Source: Aquamicrobium sp. (GTDB lineage: Bacteria > Pseudomonadota > Alphaproteobacteria > Rhizobiales > Rhizobiaceae). From it: 8,413 bases of DNA. Of this stretch, positions 5,975 to 8,413 are shown one piece after another. The stretch's first letter is position 1; every line of letters begins with the position of its first letter. The notes below the pieces were generated by a model. It made no database searches. It was not told where the DNA came from and worked only from the letters and a program-made list of their open reading frames with translations. Location of the stretch: the NCBI GenBank assembly GCA_014860725.1, contig JACZJD010000666.1, positions 1 through 8,413 of the forward strand. The letters run 5' to 3'. The position numbers were made by a program, and so were the translations under genes.

Positions 5975-5993
5975 CTGCCCTGCATTCGGGCAG
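5975..5993 (+). terminator. hairpin after lsrB
   Basis: CTGCCC, loop TGCATTC, GGGCAG makes a perfect 6-bp stem beginning 8 nt after the lsrB stop. The following bases (CGTCCGTTCC) contain few Ts, so it is at best a weak intrinsic terminator, separating lsrB from the sRNA unit. Confidence 0.4.
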
Positions 5994-6010
5994 CGTCCGT
6001 TCCTGCCAGC

Positions 6011-6056
6011 TATGCGTGCTCTGCATGGGTGCAATGCGAAAGACATTGCTTGCAAT
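6011..6056. promoter_or_regulatory. phased half-site array upstream of the sRNA promoter (candidate LsrB/VtlR operator)
   Basis: Four related half-sites repeat every 11 bp: ATGC (6012-6015), GCAT (6023-6026), ATGC (6034-6037) and ATTGC (6045-6049). They make nested dyads with 7-nt spacers: ATGC-N7-GCAT (6012-6026), GCAT-N7-ATGC (6023-6037) and the 6-bp GCAATG-N7-CATTGC (6031-6049). A further ATTGC-TT-GCAAT (6045-6056) overlaps the -35. Several half-sites on one face of the helix, ending at the -35, fit a LysR tetramer acting as an activator. The binding protein is inference from the neighbouring gene. Confidence 0.5.
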
Positions 6057-6077
6057 TTAGGCGGGGAACGCTCATAT
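6049..6077 (+). promoter_or_regulatory. candidate promoter of the AbcR-like sRNA
   Basis: CTTGCA (6049-6054) and TCATAT (6072-6077) are 17 nt apart, resembling CTTGAC-N17-CTATAT. Transcription would start near 6083, giving an RNA of about 115 nt up to the terminator, a normal length for AbcR RNAs. Confidence 0.5.
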
Positions 6078-6082
6078 CTCAT

Positions 6083-6198
6083 TCATCTCCTGGGCGCATT
6101 CCTCCTCCCATTGGCGCCCACGAGTGTTCCCCTCTGGAGGTTTTGCCTACGGGCGCTTCCAATATTCAAGCCGGGTCGTTTCGATCCGGCTTTTTTTT
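6083..6198 (+). ncRNA. abcR: AbcR-like (alpha-r15) trans-acting small RNA
   Basis: No protein gene fits this stretch, but it has every part of a trans-acting sRNA. The first stem is TGGGCGC (6091-6097) with GCGCCCA (6114-6120); its 16-nt loop shows CCTCCTCCC, complementary to Shine-Dalgarno sequences. A second unpaired, C-rich region follows (GTTCCCCTCT, 6125-6134), then GGAGG. A perfect intrinsic terminator with eight Ts ends the unit, the kind of 3' end Hfq binds. AbcR RNAs of Agrobacterium, Sinorhizobium and Brucella carry such C-rich motifs and repress ABC transporter mRNAs; in the first two they lie next to the vtlR/lsrB gene, as here. The family assignment is from motif and position, not from alignment. 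The 5' end is predicted, with an error of a few nt. Only one copy is visible, whereas relatives often have two in tandem. Confidence 0.72.
6168..6198 (+). terminator. rho-independent terminator of the sRNA
   Basis: AAGCCGGGTCG (6168-6178), loop TTT, CGATCCGGCTT (6182-6192) is an 11-bp stem with one G-T pair, running directly into eight consecutive Ts (6191-6198). It is the strongest terminator in the window. It points rightward and is about 200 nt beyond the lsrB stop, so it mainly ends the sRNA. Confidence 0.88.
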
Positions 6199-6245
6199 GC
6201 CTTGAATCCGGCGGGCGACGCCCGAGCCATATTGCGTTGCACAAG

Positions 6246-6277
6246 AAAGCGGCAGCGCGGAAACCGCGCTGCCGTTT
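6246..6277 (-). terminator. terminator of the EF-G-like gene
   Basis: CGGCAGCGCGG (6250-6260), a 3-nt loop and CCGCGCTGCCG (6264-6274) form a perfect 11-bp stem, extended by A-T and G-T pairs on both sides. On the minus strand it is followed by CTTTCTT, about 50 nt after the EF-G-like stop. On the plus strand TTT follows, so it may also back up the sRNA terminator. Confidence 0.65.
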
Positions 6278-6322
6278 GGGGGAAGGGCCGCGTTCGCCCG
6301 CGCGGCCCGCATCGTCTGACGC

Positions 6323-8368
6323 TCAGGCGGCCTTGCCGTTGGCGCTCATCACCTCGTCGGCGAGACGGCCGGTCAGCTCCGCCATGTGGTCGAAGGTCGC
6401 CACATAGGAGGCGACACCGGCGGTGGCCGAGCGCAGCTCGACGATCAGGTCGCCGATCTCGGCCTGCGGCATCATCGCCTCCACGACGTCCCAGCCGGGC
6501 CAGCCCGGCCGGCTGTCGAAGCCGAGGATCTGGCCGCGCCGCTGCGGCACGATCGCCGTCACCTTGGCGGTCGCCTCGGTCGGGGTGACGATCTGCACCT
6601 TGAGGATCGGCTCAAGCAGCACCGGCGAGCACGCGGTCATGCCTTCCTTCATGCCGATGCGCGCCGCCTGCTGGAACGCCATGTCGGAGGAATCCACCGT
6701 GTGGTAGGAGCCGTCCGACAGGTTGACCGCGATGTCGACCACCGGGAAGCCGAGCGGCCCGGCCTTGAGGAAGTCGCGGATGCCGGCCTCGACCGAGGGA
6801 ATGTACTGCTTGGGCACCACGCCGCCGGTGATGGTGTCTGAGAACTCGAAGCCCGAGCCGCGCGGCAGCGGCCTGATCTCCAGCACCACGTCGCCGAACT
6901 GGCCGTGGCCGCCCGACTGCTTCTTGTGCCGCCCGCGCTGGGTGACCGACTTGCGGATGGTCTCGCGGTAGGGGACCTGCGGCGGATGCGACTCGACCGC
7001 GATCTGGTACTTGCCTTCCAGCCGCTCGACGGTGACGCGCAGATGCATCTCGCCATGGCCGGAGATGATGGTCTCGCCGGTATCCTGGTTCTGCTCGATG
7101 GAAAGCGAAGGGTCCTCGTGGCTGAGCTTCTGCAGGCTGGCGGAGAGCTTGACGTCGTCCTTGCGTTCCCGCGGCCGGAGCGCCAGCGCATAGACGGGCG
7201 GGGGGATGTCGAGCGTCACCAGCGTGGAGACGCTTCTGGCGGTCGAGAGCGTGTCGCCGGTGGCGATGTCGTCGAGCTTGCCGAGCGCGACGGTCTCGCC
7301 CTCGGCGGCGCTCGCGAGCTTGGTCTGGTCGCGGCCGAGCAGGCGGTAGAGGCCCGAGACCTTGCCGGAGGTGCCGCGCGAGGAGACGACCTCGGCGCCG
7401 TCGGCGATCTGGCCGGCGAGCACGCGCCCCACCGACAGCTTGCCGCCGTGCGGGGTGTGGATCGACTTCATGACCTGCAACACGGTGCTGCCGGGCGCGA
7501 TGCCGAGGCGGGCGCGTGTCGCCTCGACGTCCGGCGCGTCGTGGCGGATGGTCTTCAAGAGCCGCATGATGCCGTTGCCCTTCTCGGCGGAGCCGATCAG
7601 CACCGGCGTGATCGACCCGTCGCGCAGGTCGGCGGCGAGGTCGTCGAAAATCTCGTCGCGCGGCGGCTCGATCTCCTCCAGCAACTGCTCCATCAGCGCG
7701 TCGTCGTGGTCGGCCAGCGCCTCCAGCATCGAGAAGCGGGCCTCGATCTCGCGAGCCTTCTCGTCGTCCGGGATCTCGGCGACGGCGCTCTCGGCGTGCT
7801 CCTGGTAGATGTAGGCGCGCTCCAGCGCGAGGTCGATCGAGCCGACGACGATGCCGTCCTTGCGCAGCGGTATCTGGCGCAGCAGCAGCGTTGCGGCGCT
7901 TGCCAGCTGAAGCAGCTTCAGCGTGTCGCGCACGCCGGCCGTCGCCTTGTCGATCTTGTTGAGGAACATGACGTGCGGCACGCCCATTTCCTCGATCTTG
8001 CGCATGATGAGCTGAAGCGCGGGAATCTTCTTCTCGTCGGGTTCCGCGACCACGACGGCAAGGTCGCAGGCGGCCAGGATCGGCTGCGCCTCGAAGGCGA
8101 ACTCGATCGAGCCGGGGCAATCGACGAAGGTGATGCTTTCGCCCATGAACTCGGTGGTGGCGAAGGTCGCCTCGACGCTCATCATATGGGCGCGGGCCTC
8201 CGCCGACGCGTCGCCGACCGTGTTGCCGGAGGATACCGCGTTCTGCCGGGGGATTGCTCCCGTCCGCGCCAGAAGCGCCTCAAACAGCGTTGTCTTGCCG
8301 CTCGAAAAGGGACCGACGATGGCGACGCATTTCGGTCCCTTCCGGCGTTCTCCTGCTCTTTTTCCCAT
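6323..8368 (-). CDS. EF-G-like translational GTPase with altered catalytic motif
   Basis: The 681-residue protein keeps the full EF-G layout. The G domain has a P-loop GPFSSGKT (19-26), DCPGS (83-87), NKID (137-140) and GSAEKG (259-264). Domain II follows at about 290-375, domain III at about 387-463 (SGHGEMHLRV), domain IV at about 464-585 with HKKQSGGHGQFGDV (481-494) and GSYHTVDSSDMAFQQAA, and domain V at about 586-665 (ILGFDSRPGWPGW). Canonical EF-G has AHIDHGKTT, a RGITI switch I and DTPGH; here the P-loop differs, no RGITI is present and the catalytic His is Ser87. This fits the EF-G-like/EF-G2 group rather than the main translocase, whose gene normally lies in the str operon. The exact role is unknown; a ribosome-linked accessory function is likely. 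Its ATG (8366-8368) has AGGAAAGG about 10 nt ahead. Its upstream region is cut at 8413. Confidence 0.88.
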   Translation of the reverse strand: MGKRAGERRKGPKCVAIVGPFSSGKTTLFEALLARTGAIPRQNAVSSGNTVGDASAEARAHMMSVEATFATTEFMGESITFVDCPGSIEFAFEAQPILAACDLAVVVAEPDEKKIPALQLIMRKIEEMGVPHVMFLNKIDKATAGVRDTLKLLQLASAATLLLRQIPLRKDGIVVGSIDLALERAYIYQEHAESAVAEIPDDEKAREIEARFSMLEALADHDDALMEQLLEEIEPPRDEIFDDLAADLRDGSITPVLIGSAEKGNGIMRLLKTIRHDAPDVEATRARLGIAPGSTVLQVMKSIHTPHGGKLSVGRVLAGQIADGAEVVSSRGTSGKVSGLYRLLGRDQTKLASAAEGETVALGKLDDIATGDTLSTARSVSTLVTLDIPPPVYALALRPRERKDDVKLSASLQKLSHEDPSLSIEQNQDTGETIISGHGEMHLRVTVERLEGKYQIAVESHPPQVPYRETIRKSVTQRGRHKKQSGGHGQFGDVVLEIRPLPRGSGFEFSDTITGGVVPKQYIPSVEAGIRDFLKAGPLGFPVVDIAVNLSDGSYHTVDSSDMAFQQAARIGMKEGMTACSPVLLEPILKVQIVTPTEATAKVTAIVPQRRGQILGFDSRPGWPGWDVVEAMMPQAEIGDLIVELRSATAGVASYVATFDHMAELTGRLADEVMSANGKAA

Positions 8369-8413
8369 GATCTTCGGCCTTTCCTCTCACGTTTCCCTGC
8401 GGGTCGGTCCCAC

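Noticed and set aside
4905..6026. 373-codon minus-strand frame opposite lsrB
   Set aside because: No recognisable domain, and the plus strand encodes a clear LysR regulator.
6209..6224. CGGGCG-A-CGCCCG palindrome between the sRNA terminator and the EF-G terminator
   Set aside because: The loop of one base is too small for a full hairpin, no T tract follows, and short GC palindromes are expected by chance here.
6012..6407. 131-codon plus-strand frame across the sRNA region
   Set aside because: It runs through the sRNA promoter, the terminator hairpin and the EF-G-like 3' end, has no ribosome binding site and no familiar motif.
6612..8120. 502-codon second minus-strand frame within the EF-G-like gene
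   Set aside because: It is a frame-shifted shadow of the EF-G-like gene with Arg/Ala-rich composition and no domain.
1..8413. CRISPR arrays, insertion sequences, tRNA or rRNA genes, integrase sites
   Set aside because: No spaced direct repeats, transposase motifs, tRNA-like folds or rRNA segments were found on either strand.

Overview
The window is GC-rich, with strong G/C third-position bias, and reads as chromosome of an alphaproteobacterium of the order Hyphomicrobiales (Rhizobiales), probably near Mesorhizobium/Phyllobacteriaceae. The main reason is the block lrp - trxB - LsrB/VtlR-type LysR regulator, next to lipopolysaccharide glycosyltransferases and followed by an AbcR-like small RNA. 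I know this neighbourhood from Sinorhizobium (lpsCDE, lrp3, trxB, lsrB, abcR1/2) and Agrobacterium (vtlR next to abcR1/abcR2). The genus is inference; no rRNA or other marker is present.

Left part (1-3261): surface polysaccharide genes. Two methyltransferases lie on the minus strand: a class I SAM methyltransferase (459-1172) and, 47 nt downstream of it, the N-terminal part of an FkbM-type methyltransferase cut by the window edge (1-411, no stop codon inside the window). Around 181-420 the base composition falls to about 43% GC by hand count, clearly below the rest. A 200-nt divergent intergenic region then separates these from a plus-strand pair, a WaaE/LgtF-like family 2 glycosyltransferase and a family 4 glycosyltransferase, whose stop and start codons overlap (ATGA).

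Middle part (3262-5966): redox and regulation. An Lrp/AsnC regulator (minus) converges on the glycosyltransferase pair with 8 nt between stop codons. A divergent promoter region separates it from thioredoxin reductase trxB (plus), followed by the LysR-type regulator lsrB/vtlR (plus). Promoter-like elements, a dyad at the predicted lrp start, a hairpin after trxB and a T-N11-A dyad upstream of lsrB can all be pointed to.

Right part (5967-8413): the 356-nt gap after lsrB is not empty. It holds a probable Hfq-type trans-acting sRNA of the AbcR (alpha-r15) kind: promoter, a stem whose loop displays CCTCCTCCC (anti-Shine-Dalgarno), and a textbook rho-independent terminator with eight Ts. Directly upstream of its promoter are four half-sites spaced 11 bp apart, the best candidate target for the LysR regulator encoded next door. 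Beyond it, on the minus strand, lies a complete divergent EF-G-like translational GTPase in which the catalytic histidine of the DxPGH motif is replaced by serine.

Likely logic: LsrB/VtlR activates the adjacent sRNA, which represses transporter and other mRNAs by covering their ribosome binding sites, while the same regulator family is linked in relatives to LPS and oxidative stress genes such as those around it. The circuit is known in relatives; the specific operator layout, the apparent single sRNA copy, and the reversed orientation of the LPS genes are what deserve a second look here.
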